DNA of 64,000 nt from Coriobacteriaceae bacterium (GCA_902835305.1 CADFMD010000005.1:82508-146507); one strand, 5' to 3'; numbered from the stretch's first letter, positions 40,748 to 49,330 are shown. Notes: generated by a model from the letters alone, not told the origin. Program-made: numbers and translations.

Positions 40748-42175
40748 ATGGCCGAGGTTTGGCGCTTCTTTGCGCATGAGGACGATTTTGCCGATATAGA
40801 CGAGGTCGGCGCGTACGAGCGTTTGGGCCGCGTGCTGTCGTTTCCGACCGTCTCGAGCATGGATGCCGAGGCGGTGGACTGGCAGCCCTTCGATGACCTG
40901 CGCGCCTATATGCAGCAGGCCTGGCCGCGCGTGTTTGCGGCGGGCGAGGTCGAGCTTATCGATCATTCGCTGCTGGTGACGCTTGGCGGTTCCGACCCCG
41001 CCCTCAAACCCGTCATGCTCATGGGCCACATGGACGTGGTCCCCGTGGTGCCGGATACCGAGGCCGACTGGACACATGCCCCCTTTAGCGGGCACGTGGA
41101 CGACACCTACATCTGGGGCCGCGGCGCGATCGACATGAAGGATCAGGTCGCAGGCATTCTCGAGGCTGTCGAGTATGCGCTGGCGCACGGTTGGGAGCAC
41201 AAGCGTTCGCTGTTGCTCGCCTTTGGCCAGGACGAGGAAACCACGCAGTACGGCGCTGGAGCTATCGGCCGCGTGCTCGAGGAGCGCGGTGTTGAACTTG
41301 AATACCTGATCGACGAGGGTGACTACCGTATTGTTTCGGCTGCCGAGTACGGCGCGGGCGAGGGCTGGCTTATGCATGCCGACCTTGCCGAGAAGGGCTA
41401 CGCCGATATTGTGCTCAAGACGAAGAGTGAGGGCGGGCATTCGTCCAACCCCTACGGCGGCACATCGCTCGAGGTACTGAGCCGCGCTATCGCCGCAATC
41501 TGCGATATCGAGTGGCCGACGCGTGTGACCGATCTACTTGCCGCACAGCTCGTCGAGCTGGGGCTCTACACGGCGGATGAGATTGCCGCCAACGGGGGCG
41601 TCATTGTCCGCGACTGCCTCGCCAGCAAGAAGCTCTATCCGCTCGTGACCACCACCTGCGCGCCCACGCAGATCGAAGGCGGCAGCACTGGCGCTAATGT
41701 GATGCCACAGGATATGTGGGCCAATATCAATTTCCGCATGCTCGAGGGCACGAGTGTGGCCGATGTCGTGGCCTGCTGCCGCGTCGCCGTTGCCGAGGCG
41801 GGGCTCGCCGACCGTGTCGAGATCGAGCTCGGTCCTGGCAGCTCCGAACCCTCGCCGTCTCCGCGCATCGGCGGACCGGGACTCGAGACCGTCCGCGCCA
41901 TCGCCGCCCGCTATTTCCGTGATCCAGAGGGGACGGAGGAAAACGGATCATCAGCGGCGGGCGGAGCTCCTATCGGTATCGTTCCCTCGACCGTGATTGG
42001 CGCGACCGATGCTGCCAACTACCAGCGCATTTGCCCCGAGTGCATTCGCTTCTCGGCCTTTGTGGTAGACGATGACGAGTGCGAGCGCGGTGTCCACGGC
42101 ACCAACGAGCGCATCACCCGCCGCGCCTACCTCCAGGGCGTACGCTTTTTCGTCGCTCTGCTTCAAACGCTCTAG
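40748..42175 (+). CDS. M20-family metallopeptidase/deacylase with an in-frame repeat insertion
   Basis: A 475-residue zinc hydrolase of the M20 (ArgE/DapE/carboxypeptidase) family. Metal and catalytic motifs are LMGHMDVVPV (His/Asp), WGRGAIDMKD (bridging Asp), GQDEETT (Glu-Glu) and the C-terminal GVHGTNER (His). A stretch around residue ~395 (FRDPEGTEENGSSAAGG) is encoded by the 33-bp repeat at 41919-41951, which also occurs between genes at 20194. The reading frame survives. GAAAGGATG precedes the ATG. It follows an amino acid transporter, suggesting peptide or N-acyl amino acid use. Confidence 0.88.
   Translation: MAEVWRFFAHEDDFADIDEVGAYERLGRVLSFPTVSSMDAEAVDWQPFDDLRAYMQQAWPRVFAAGEVELIDHSLLVTLGGSDPALKPVMLMGHMDVVPVVPDTEADWTHAPFSGHVDDTYIWGRGAIDMKDQVAGILEAVEYALAHGWEHKRSLLLAFGQDEETTQYGAGAIGRVLEERGVELEYLIDEGDYRIVSAAEYGAGEGWLMHADLAEKGYADIVLKTKSEGGHSSNPYGGTSLEVLSRAIAAICDIEWPTRVTDLLAAQLVELGLYTADEIAANGGVIVRDCLASKKLYPLVTTTCAPTQIEGGSTGANVMPQDMWANINFRMLEGTSVADVVACCRVAVAEAGLADRVEIELGPGSSEPSPSPRIGGPGLETVRAIAARYFRDPEGTEENGSSAAGGAPIGIVPSTVIGATDAANYQRICPECIRFSAFVVDDDECERGVHGTNERITRRAYLQGVRFFVALLQTL
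41919..41951. repeat. 33-bp repeat inside the M20 peptidase coding sequence
   Basis: GTGATCC...GGGGACGGAGGAAAA...GGATCAT matches 20194-20226 at about 29 of 33 positions. It adds about eleven residues (RDPEGTEENGS) in a region that in relatives is a loop between the dimerisation and catalytic domains. Confidence 0.65.
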
Positions 42176-42176
42176 A

Positions 42177-42257
42177 ATGTGACAAAGCGACAGTCCCTTT
42201 GTTAGCCGTTGGGGACGCTCTTAACGACTAGTCGTTAAGGAACGTACCCAACGGCTA
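42177..42257. repeat. Two joined palindromic repeats after the M20 gene
   Basis: The first part (42177-42204) is a decayed GACAAAGGGAC-type palindrome starting two bases past the stop. The second is a nested palindrome: outer arms TAGCCGTTGGG (42203-42213) and CCCAACGGCTA (42247-42257), inner perfect palindrome TTAACGACTAGTCGTTAA (42221-42238). A relative lies at 59257-59328. The rest of the gap to prfA (42258-42465) shows no gene. Confidence 0.65.
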
Positions 42258-42465
42258 CGTCCACTCATTCCGTGCGGGTTATATGCAGGTTTGCCTGCGC
42301 ACGCTATCATGTATGGGTTAGATCGCAACTATGTACCCCACACGCGAAGGGATGCGCATGTATCTGAAGATCGACATGCTCTAGCTGGGCTTACCCCCGC
42401 AGTGGCGCCATGCGCCCCATCAATTCTGCCGATTTTCACCTTCACGCATATAAAGGAGTCCCGCC

Positions 42466-43533
42466 ATGCGCGACAAGCTCGAAAAGATCATCAAGGCCTA
42501 TGAGGAGCTCGAGAAGAAGCTTTCCGACCCGGCCGTTGCCTCCGACATCAAGGAGTTCACGCGTCTCAACAAGGAGTACGCTCACCAGTCCGACCTCATC
42601 GCCGCCTCGCGCGAGTACATCGGCGCGCTCGATGACATCGAGGCTGCCAAGGAAATGCTCCACGATACTACCGATGCCGATGAGAAGGAGATGCTCCAGA
42701 TGGACATCTCCGAAAACGAGGCCAAGCTTCCCCAGCTCGAGGAAGACATTAAGTACATGCTCATCCCGAGCGACCCCAACGACGACAAGAACACCATCGT
42801 CGAGATCCGCTCCGCCGCTGGTGGCGACGAGGCGGCCATCTTCGCCGGCGACCTGTACAAGATGTATCAGCGCTTTTGCGAGTCGCGTGGCTGGAAGACC
42901 ACCGTGCTCGATTCCAGCCCCAGCGAGGCCGGCGGCTTTAAGTCCATCGAGTTCAAGGTCGAGGGCGACCGCGTCTACTCCGTCATGAAGTTTGAGTCCG
43001 GCGTACACCGTGTCCAGCGCGTTCCCAAGACCGAGTCCCAGGGCCGTATCCAGACCTCCACGGCAACCGTCGCCGTGCTTCCCGAGGCCGAGGAGATCGA
43101 CGTCCAGATCAACCAGTCCGACCTGCGCATCGACACCTACTGCGCCTCCGGCCCTGGCGGTCAGTGCGTTAACACCACTTATTCCGCCGTGCGCATCACC
43201 CACCTGCCCACCAACACCGTGGTGCAGTCGCAGGAACAGCGCTCCCAGATCCAGAACCGCGAAGTCTGCATGCAGATGCTGCGTGCCCGTCTGTACGAGA
43301 TGGAGCTCGAGAAGCAGCAGGCAGAGCTCGGTGCCGAGCGCCAGAGCCAGATCGGCCACGGCAACCGTTCCGAGAAGATCCGTACCTACAACCAGCCCCA
43401 GGACCGCGTGACCGATCACCGCATCGGTTTCAACTCCACCTACAACGGCGTCCTTCTGGGCGATCAGCTCGGCACCGTCATCGAGGCGCTCGCCGCCGCC
43501 GAGCGAGCCGAGAAGCTGGCACAGGCAGTCTAA
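42466..43533 (+). CDS. prfA: Peptide chain release factor 1
   Basis: A 355-residue class I release factor that reads UAA and UAG. The GGQ motif (231-233, SGPGGQCVNT), whose Gln is methylated by PrmC, and the RF1-type stop-recognition tripeptide PxT (here PKT at 187-189 in RVPKTESQGRIQTS) identify RF1 rather than RF2. AAAGGAG precedes the ATG. prmC follows after a repeat-filled gap, a common pairing. Confidence 0.97.
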   Translation: MRDKLEKIIKAYEELEKKLSDPAVASDIKEFTRLNKEYAHQSDLIAASREYIGALDDIEAAKEMLHDTTDADEKEMLQMDISENEAKLPQLEEDIKYMLIPSDPNDDKNTIVEIRSAAGGDEAAIFAGDLYKMYQRFCESRGWKTTVLDSSPSEAGGFKSIEFKVEGDRVYSVMKFESGVHRVQRVPKTESQGRIQTSTATVAVLPEAEEIDVQINQSDLRIDTYCASGPGGQCVNTTYSAVRITHLPTNTVVQSQEQRSQIQNREVCMQMLRARLYEMELEKQQAELGAERQSQIGHGNRSEKIRTYNQPQDRVTDHRIGFNSTYNGVLLGDQLGTVIEALAAAERAEKLAQAV

Positions 43534-43536
43534 GTT

Positions 43537-43710
43537 CCGCCGTTCTACCGAACGGCGGACCAGCCGACGCTGCGCGCCGTCCAGAGCGACAATTTGTCAT
43601 TCAAAAGGCAAGGCATGACCAGAAGGTCTATGCCTTGCCTTTTTCATGCCAACTTGTTCGCTCTGGACGTCGCTCGCTGACATTGCCAAATCATTGGCGT
43701 TTCCTTGGTT
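43537..43710 (+). repeat. Structured intergenic repeat, copy C
   Basis: Hairpin 1 is CCGCCGTT-N6-AACGGCGG (43537-43558), four bases after the prfA stop codon. Linker CCGACGCTGCGC. The outer stem spans 43574-43588 with 43659-43673 (15 bp, one mismatch, core CCAGAGCG/CGCTCTGG). The inner stem is AAGGCAAGGCATGACC, loop AGAA, GGTC-T-ATGCCTTGCCTT. The tail is TTGCCAAATCATTGGCGTT. Confidence 0.75.
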
Positions 43711-43809
43711 GTCAAATGATCCGTAGGGAGTCATTGGTGACATTGCCTTGATATTTTATTTAGTCGGCTGTGATGTCATTTGAGCTGCTTACCTGCTTAA
43801 GGTAATTGA

Positions 43810-43983
43810 CGGCATAAGTCCGCTATCGAAAATATTGCTCAAAATATCGTTCAAGAAGTCGCGGAGCGATTTTTGATGGGTCGTGCGTCAAGCGATGTGG
43901 CAAGTTCTTGGTTAGATATTGGTCAGTTTTGGGGCAACCTTGCCAAAAGCTTGACGGATGCAGATTTAGACGTCGACGAATGA
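43810..43983 (+). pseudogene. Possible remnant of a protein-coding gene
   Basis: The AT-rich gap 43711-44122 has an open frame of 58 codons ending at TGA 43981, without a good start (first ATG at 43876). It reads like a real protein C-terminus: ENIAQNIVQEVAERFLMG then SSWLDIGQFWGNLAKSL and an acidic tail DADLDVDE. Base composition differs from its neighbours. I do not recognise the family. An 87-residue opposite-strand frame over the same bases looks less protein-like. Confidence 0.3.
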
Positions 43984-44122
43984 ACACTCTAGGCAGGCTC
44001 CAAGCAAAAATCTGGGCTGATTCTCGATAATCGCCTTCAATCGTCCCTTGCCAAGCGCTGGCCTCGCTTACAATCTGCTCCGACATTCGCGCGCCGCCCG
44101 GCGCTTAAGAGGGGAGGACCCC

Positions 44123-45373
44123 ATGGCAAACGAGATCTGGACCATCAAGCGTTGTCTCGAGTGGACCAAGGAGTACCTGGCCGAGCGCGGCGAGGAGCAC
44201 CCCCGTCTTTCTGCCGAGTGGCTGCTGTGCGCCGCCACGGGCCTGGCGCGCATTGACCTATATATGCGTATGGACGAGACGCTTAACGCGGCCCAGCTCG
44301 AGACCATGCATGCGGCCGTCGTTCGTCGCGCCAAAGGCGAGCCGCTACAGTACATTACCGGCAGCACGCAGTTTCGCATGATTGACGTCGCGTGCGCTCC
44401 CGGTGTGCTCATTCCGCGCCCCGAAACCGAGATGCTCGTCGAGGAAGTCCTCAATTATCTGGATGCCGAGGTGCTGAGCCCCGAGGCTGCTGCCCGTCAG
44501 CGTGTTGAGCTGCCTTGGAACGATGAGGTCGAGGAGGCACGCAAGGCCGAGGCCGCGCTGGCAGACGAACGGGCGACTGCCGAGCGCCGTGCCGCTAACC
44601 TGACGGCTGCCGATGAGGCGGCGCTAGGCGGCGACGTACTGGGCAGCCGTGCCTATGCCGAGGAACTGGCCGATCGCGAGGCCGAGGAAGCCGCCGCGCA
44701 AGCAGCAGAAGCCGAAGCCGCGGAAGCCGCCGAGCCCGAGCTCGACGAATACGGCATCGCCATCGAGGGTGCCGACCAGGAGACGGTTTCAGCTCAGGAT
44801 GCCGCTGCGCCTGCCCCAGCCGAGCCCCGCACTGCCCGCGTTCTCGAGGTCGGCTGCGGCACGGGCTGTATCTCGCTCTCGATCGCCTGGGAGCGTCGCG
44901 GCCACGTCACCTGCACTGCTACCGATATCGAGCCGCGCGCCATCGACCTTGCTACCAAAAACCGCGATGCGCTTGGCCTCACGTCCGATGAGGTCGCCTT
45001 CAGCCTCACGAACCTGGTGAGCTCCATTCCCCGTGAAGAGTGGGGCACCTTTGACGTACTCGTCTCCAACCCGCCCTACATCCCCACCGATGTCATGCGC
45101 TCGCTGCCGCACGAGGTCAAGGACTTTGAGCCCGATCTGGCGCTCGAGGGTGGCGCCGACGGCCTCGATATCTTCCGCCGCCTGCTCAACGCGGCGCCCT
45201 ACATGTTGCGCGCCGGCGGCCTCTTTGCCTGCGAGCTCTACGAGGGCGCGCTCGACGCTGCGGCCGAGCTCTGCCGCCAAGCGGGTCTGTCGGACGTGCG
45301 CATCGTCCACGACCTCACCGATCGCCCCCGCATCGTCCGAGCCATCGTCACCGAGCCCAAACAGCGCCAGTAA
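44123..45373 (+). CDS. prmC: Peptide chain release factor N5-glutamine methyltransferase with large insertion
   Basis: A 416-residue enzyme that methylates the GGQ glutamine of release factors. The N-terminal helical domain has RLSAEWLLCAATGLARIDLY and GEPLQYITGSTQF; LIPRPETE follows (97-103). SAM motif I VLEVGCGTGCISLSI (240-254) and catalytic NPPY (317-320) are intact. Residues ~116-235, an Ala/Glu/Arg-rich probably helical stretch, separate LIPRPETE from motif I, where other PrmC proteins have a short link (~280-residue total). GAGGGGAGGA precedes the ATG at 44123. Confidence 0.92.
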   Translation: MANEIWTIKRCLEWTKEYLAERGEEHPRLSAEWLLCAATGLARIDLYMRMDETLNAAQLETMHAAVVRRAKGEPLQYITGSTQFRMIDVACAPGVLIPRPETEMLVEEVLNYLDAEVLSPEAAARQRVELPWNDEVEEARKAEAALADERATAERRAANLTAADEAALGGDVLGSRAYAEELADREAEEAAAQAAEAEAAEAAEPELDEYGIAIEGADQETVSAQDAAAPAPAEPRTARVLEVGCGTGCISLSIAWERRGHVTCTATDIEPRAIDLATKNRDALGLTSDEVAFSLTNLVSSIPREEWGTFDVLVSNPPYIPTDVMRSLPHEVKDFEPDLALEGGADGLDIFRRLLNAAPYMLRAGGLFACELYEGALDAAAELCRQAGLSDVRIVHDLTDRPRIVRAIVTEPKQRQ

Positions 45374-45387
45374 TATTTATTAACTGG

Positions 45388-45416
45388 TTAGCAAAAATTA
45401 TAAATTAGTTTATAAT
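45388..45416 (+). promoter_or_regulatory. hicAB promoter with overlapping palindrome
   Basis: TTAGCA (45388-45393), 17-bp spacer, TATAAT (45411-45416). The 20-bp palindrome ATTATAAA-N4-TTTATAAT (45397-45416) overlaps the spacer and -10 box, a suitable site for autorepression by HicB. Confidence 0.6.
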
Positions 45417-45441
45417 TAGGACGGCTGAAAGAGGTCGGCCC

Positions 45442-45627
45442 ATGCAACCTCCTACCTTTCGGGAAATCATTGCCCTACTCAAGCACGATGGATTCGTGAA
45501 GGTCGCGCAAGTCGGTAGTCATGCTAAGTATGTTTCTGGTGACCGTGTTGTCACCGTGAACGGCTCTGGTGGTGATCGACCAAAGAAGGGCACGTGGGCA
45601 AGTATTCGTCGCCAAGCTGGATGGTAG
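45442..45627 (+). CDS. hicA: HicA-family mRNA interferase toxin
   Basis: A 61-residue toxin with the dsRBD-like HicA fold: FREIIALLKHDGFVKVAQVGSHAKYVS, with the catalytic His27 in GSHAKY, and a C-terminal KKGTWASIRRQAGW close to the usual RGTLRKILKQAGL ending. HicA cleaves mRNA and is blocked by HicB. AAAGAGG precedes the ATG. The antitoxin starts 11 bases after its stop. Confidence 0.9.
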   Translation: MQPPTFREIIALLKHDGFVKVAQVGSHAKYVSGDRVVTVNGSGGDRPKKGTWASIRRQAGW

Positions 45628-45638
45628 TTGGAGGCAAA

Positions 45639-46085
45639 ATGAGGCAGCGATTTACCTATGACTGCGTTCTCATAAAAGAAGACGATGGTTACTGCGCTAG
45701 CTTCCCGCAGATTCCCGGCGCCTTTGCCGATGGCGATACGCGCGAAGAAGCGATTGCCCATGCCACCGAGGCACTGATGGCGTTTTTGGCCGACGACCTC
45801 AACAACGGTTTGACTCCGGCAGGGTACGAACGCTCGGCCGAGGTCGTGGCCCTTTCAGTCGAAATCGACCACGAGGACGCTCGGGAAGCGGCGTGCCGAA
45901 CATTTAAAGACGCAGCGCTGGACCTCAAAGTCTCCGCTCCGCGGATTACCGCGCTGGTCAAAGCCGGAAAGCTCGATGTTGAACTCGTCGACGGCCGTCG
46001 GATGATAACGATAGGCAGCATCGAGCGCTACGCCGCCCAAGAACGCCACGCCGGCAGGCCAAAGAAGTTCGTCGCAGTCCAATAA
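45639..46085 (+). CDS. hicB: HicB-family antitoxin
   Basis: A 148-residue antitoxin. The N-terminal partial RNase H fold reads YDCVLIKEDDGYCASFPQIPGAFADGDTREEAIAHATEAL, the classic HicB pattern. The C-terminal half (about 85-148) appears to carry a helical DNA-binding part (ALDLKVSAPRITALVKAGKLDVELVDGRRMI), with a basic end. GGAGG precedes the ATG at 45639. It pairs with the upstream HicA and likely represses the promoter at 45388. Confidence 0.9.
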   Translation: MRQRFTYDCVLIKEDDGYCASFPQIPGAFADGDTREEAIAHATEALMAFLADDLNNGLTPAGYERSAEVVALSVEIDHEDAREAACRTFKDAALDLKVSAPRITALVKAGKLDVELVDGRRMITIGSIERYAAQERHAGRPKKFVAVQ

Positions 46086-46219
46086 CCCCCTCACTTTCAC
46101 CGACTACTAGAGCCGCTCACCAAACCAACATGCGCTCTGGGCAAATAGGTTGAACGTTTCGTGCGAGAATGCCCCACAGTAAACAAACTTGCACCAGAGC
46201 GTAAGGGGCTGGCATACAC

Positions 46220-46963
46220 ATGCAGACGGTCTATCGGGTATACGAGGGAACGCGCGAGCCGCATCGGCTTGCCGTCGAGCGCACGGCCGAGGTGCTCGGC
46301 CGCGGCGGCCTGGCTTTGATCCCGACCGAGACCGTCTACGGTGTCGCCGTGGCAGTCAACGCCTTCTCGGACGCCGTGCCCCAAGATACAAGCGAATTCC
46401 CATCGTGGCCGCGCGATCCGCAGGCTGCCGTCAATGGCGCCGCAGTTCCTGCGCTCGGCACCGGCTATCGCCGTATCTTCACTCTCAAGCAACGTGAACT
46501 CACGCAAACCGTCGCTTGGCTGGTCGATGGCGTCGAAGCACTCGACCGCTATGGCGTGGATATCCCGGAAGATGCCCGCATACTCGCGCGACGATGCTGG
46601 CCGGGAGCCCTGACTATCGTGGTCAAGGCAGCCCCCTGCGTGCCGACCTTTATGCGCGCTGCCGACGACACGGTGGCACTTCGCGCTTCGGCCTCGCCCG
46701 TGGTGCAGGCGCTCATTCGCGCCTGTGGCAGCCCCCTTGCCTGCACCAGCGCCAACACGCATGGCGCGCCCGCGCCGGCAAGTTTTATCACGGTGGAGGG
46801 TCGCATCCTGGAGGGGGTCGATGTTGCCGTCGACGCCGGTGAGACCCCGTGTCGCGACGCCTCGACCATCGTGTCGTTTCAGCACGGCGAGCTCCAGATC
46901 CTGCGCCAAGGCGCACTTCCCGCATCAGAGATCGAACGGGTCCTGTCCGACCCGATGCAATAG
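46220..46963 (+). CDS. YrdC/Sua5-family L-threonylcarbamoyladenylate synthase-like protein
   Basis: A 247-residue YrdC-domain protein, probably making threonylcarbamoyl-AMP for t6A tRNA modification. PTETVYGVA (35-43) and the C-terminal SPLACTSANTHGAPAP are family motifs. Between TVYG and the KxR motif (LKQRE, ~89-93) there are ~30 extra residues (FSDAVPQDTSEFPSWPRDP...), so the ATP/Thr-binding Lys-Arg pair is displaced in sequence. It has no Sua5 C-terminal domain. AAGGGG precedes the ATG. It starts a probable operon with glpK. Confidence 0.85.
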   Translation: MQTVYRVYEGTREPHRLAVERTAEVLGRGGLALIPTETVYGVAVAVNAFSDAVPQDTSEFPSWPRDPQAAVNGAAVPALGTGYRRIFTLKQRELTQTVAWLVDGVEALDRYGVDIPEDARILARRCWPGALTIVVKAAPCVPTFMRAADDTVALRASASPVVQALIRACGSPLACTSANTHGAPAPASFITVEGRILEGVDVAVDAGETPCRDASTIVSFQHGELQILRQGALPASEIERVLSDPMQ

Positions 46964-46976
46964 AAAGGTTTAAGCG

Positions 46977-48518
46977 ATGTCGTTGAATCTGGGCAGCCTG
47001 GGCATGGAAGATGCCTCGTTTGACTTTGGCGGTTCCTACATCATGGCGCTCGACTGCGGCACCACCTCGGTACTTGCGACCATCGTCGACGAGTACGGAT
47101 GCATCGTCGCGCAGGCACGTCGCAGCGTCAAAACCAGCTTCCCGCGTCCCGGCTGGGTGGAGCAAGACCCCATGGCGGTCCTTGCTAGCCAGATCGCCGT
47201 CATGATGGAAGTCCAGTTTAAGAGCGGTATCCACTCCGACCGCATTGCTGCCATCGGCATCTCCAACCAGCGCGAGACCACGGTGGTCTGGGATCGCGTG
47301 AGCGGTCAGCCGATCTATAACGCTATCGTATGGCAGTGCCGCCGTACCGCACCTTTGATCGACGAGCTTGTCGAGCAGGGCGCAGAAGGGCTGGTGCGCT
47401 CCCGCACGGGACTCACGCTCGACCCGTATTTCTCGGCCTCCAAGGTGCAGTGGATTCTCGACAACGTCGACGGCGCACGCGAAAGCGCGGCGGCGGGCGA
47501 CCTCATGTTTGGCACCATCGACACCTGGCTCATCTACAACCTCACCGGCGGCCAGGTCTTTGCCACCGACTACACCAATGCCAGCCGCACGGCACTCTTT
47601 AATATCCATACGCTCGATTGGGACGACGACCTGCTGGCACTCTTTGACGTTCCACGTTCCATGATGCCCGAGGTTCGCTGGAGCTCGGGCGACTACGGCC
47701 GCGTCGCGAGCGACATCATGACCAACATGCCGCCCATCATGGGCGTGGCGGGTGACCAACAGGCGTCGCTGTTCGGCCACTGCTGTTTCCGTCCCGGCCA
47801 GACCAAAAACACCTATGGCACGGGTTGCTTTATGCTCATGAACACCGGCGACGAGATCGTCGAATCCAAGAATGGCCTGGTCTCCACCATCGGTATCGCT
47901 GCGGACGGCAAAGTCAGCTATGCGCTCGAGGGCTCTATTTTTGCCGCCGGCTCAACGATGAACTGGCTTCGCAACAACATGGGCATCATCTCGAGCGTGA
48001 GCGAGTCGGCACAACTCGCTGCTTCGATTAGCGACAACGAGGGCTGCTACTTCGTTCCCGCCTTTGCGGGTTTGGGTGCTCCCTGGTGGGACCCGCATGC
48101 TCGCGGTATCGTGTGCGGTCTGACCGGCGCCTCGAGCCGTGCGACCATCGTACGTGCCGCCTGCGAATCCATGGCATATCAGAGCTACGACGTGCTGCGC
48201 GCCATGGAGCAGGACGTGGGGCTTTCGATTGAGCGCCTGTCTGTCGATGGCGGTGCCTCGCGCAACGAGTTCATCATGCAATTCCAGGCCGACCTGCTGG
48301 ATATCCCCGTGCTGCAATGCGAGACGGTGGAGACCACGGCAATCGGTGCCGCGTACTTGGCGGGTCTTGCCGTCGGCTATTGGGAAGACCTGGAAGAGCT
48401 GGAGCAAAATGCCCAGATCGTTAGGACCTTCCTTCCCCACATGTCCGCCGAGCGCCGCGAGCAAAACCTTGCGGGCTGGCGTGATGCAGTCAGGCGCTCG
48501 CTCAGCACCTCACAGTAG
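46977..48518 (+). CDS. glpK: Glycerol kinase
   Basis: A 513-residue FGGY-family kinase making glycerol-3-phosphate. After a ~20-residue N-terminal extension it has MALDCGTTSVLATIVDE, PGWVEQDPM, GISNQRETTVVWD, NAIVWQCRR, TIDTWLIYNLTGG, GDQQASLFG and GTGCFMLMNTG, all diagnostic of GlpK. AAGG precedes the ATG, 13 bases after the YrdC gene. No His residue for PTS phosphorylation was identified with certainty. Confidence 0.95.
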   Translation: MSLNLGSLGMEDASFDFGGSYIMALDCGTTSVLATIVDEYGCIVAQARRSVKTSFPRPGWVEQDPMAVLASQIAVMMEVQFKSGIHSDRIAAIGISNQRETTVVWDRVSGQPIYNAIVWQCRRTAPLIDELVEQGAEGLVRSRTGLTLDPYFSASKVQWILDNVDGARESAAAGDLMFGTIDTWLIYNLTGGQVFATDYTNASRTALFNIHTLDWDDDLLALFDVPRSMMPEVRWSSGDYGRVASDIMTNMPPIMGVAGDQQASLFGHCCFRPGQTKNTYGTGCFMLMNTGDEIVESKNGLVSTIGIAADGKVSYALEGSIFAAGSTMNWLRNNMGIISSVSESAQLAASISDNEGCYFVPAFAGLGAPWWDPHARGIVCGLTGASSRATIVRAACESMAYQSYDVLRAMEQDVGLSIERLSVDGGASRNEFIMQFQADLLDIPVLQCETVETTAIGAAYLAGLAVGYWEDLEELEQNAQIVRTFLPHMSAERREQNLAGWRDAVRRSLSTSQ

Positions 48519-48641
48519 GGCTGCGATGGGCTGCTCGATACAACAAACCGCTAAACTAATGCATGGCGTGCGGCGGCAACATTGCTGCGCGCCTTGTCAG
48601 CAAGGCCGTTTTGCGGCCGCAACGAAAGGGGCAATCAATCC

Positions 48642-49289
48642 ATGACCGTCACCTACGATGCGTCCCGTGTGACGCTTGTCGATCACCCGCTCGTCCAGCA
48701 CAAGCTGTCGATCCTGCGCGACAAAAACACCGGCACCAACCAGTTCCGCCAGCTCGTGCGCGAACTCGCGCTTTTTGACGGCTACGAGGCCATGCGCGAC
48801 CTGCCTATGGAAGACGTCGAGGTCGAGACCCCCATCACTACCGCCACGTTCAAACAGCTTGCCGGCAAGAAACTCGCCATCGTGCCCATCCTGCGTGCGG
48901 GCCTTGGCATGGTCGACGGCATCCTCGACCTGGTGCCCTCCGCTCGCGTGGGTCACATCGGCATGGAGCGCGACGAGGTCACCCACGAGCCGCACGAGTA
49001 TTACTGCAAGATGCCCAAGGATATCGACCAGCGCATCTGCCTGGTCGTCGACCCCATGCTCGCCACGGGCGGTTCGGCCGAGATGGCCATCAGCTACCTG
49101 CGCGGGCGCGGTGTCAAGGACATCCGCATGCTGTGCATCGTCGCGGCCCCCGAGGGCCTCAAGTCGCTGACCGAGAAGGATCCCGATGTACATATCTATA
49201 CCTGCGCCATCGACGACCATCTCAACGAGGCTGCCTACATCGTTCCCGGCCTCGGCGACGCCGGCGACCGCATCTACGGCACGCTCTAG
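48642..49289 (+). CDS. upp: Uracil phosphoribosyltransferase
   Basis: A 215-residue pyrimidine salvage enzyme converting uracil and PRPP to UMP. HPLVQHKLSILRDKNTGTNQFRQLVREL, ILRAGLGMVDG and the PRPP loop VVDPMLATGGSA are diagnostic, as is the uracil-binding YIVPGLGDAGDRIYGT at the end. GAAAGGGG precedes the ATG at 48642. Confidence 0.97.
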   Translation: MTVTYDASRVTLVDHPLVQHKLSILRDKNTGTNQFRQLVRELALFDGYEAMRDLPMEDVEVETPITTATFKQLAGKKLAIVPILRAGLGMVDGILDLVPSARVGHIGMERDEVTHEPHEYYCKMPKDIDQRICLVVDPMLATGGSAEMAISYLRGRGVKDIRMLCIVAAPEGLKSLTEKDPDVHIYTCAIDDHLNEAAYIVPGLGDAGDRIYGTL

Positions 49290-49330
49290 TCGCTGGGCTA
49301 AACGGCCGCGGCTGCAAATACGAAGAAACG

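Noticed and set aside
43823..44086. An 87-residue minus-strand ORF between prfA and prmC
   Set aside because: It has no family resemblance or ribosome site, and the plus-strand frame over the same bases looks more like a real protein end.
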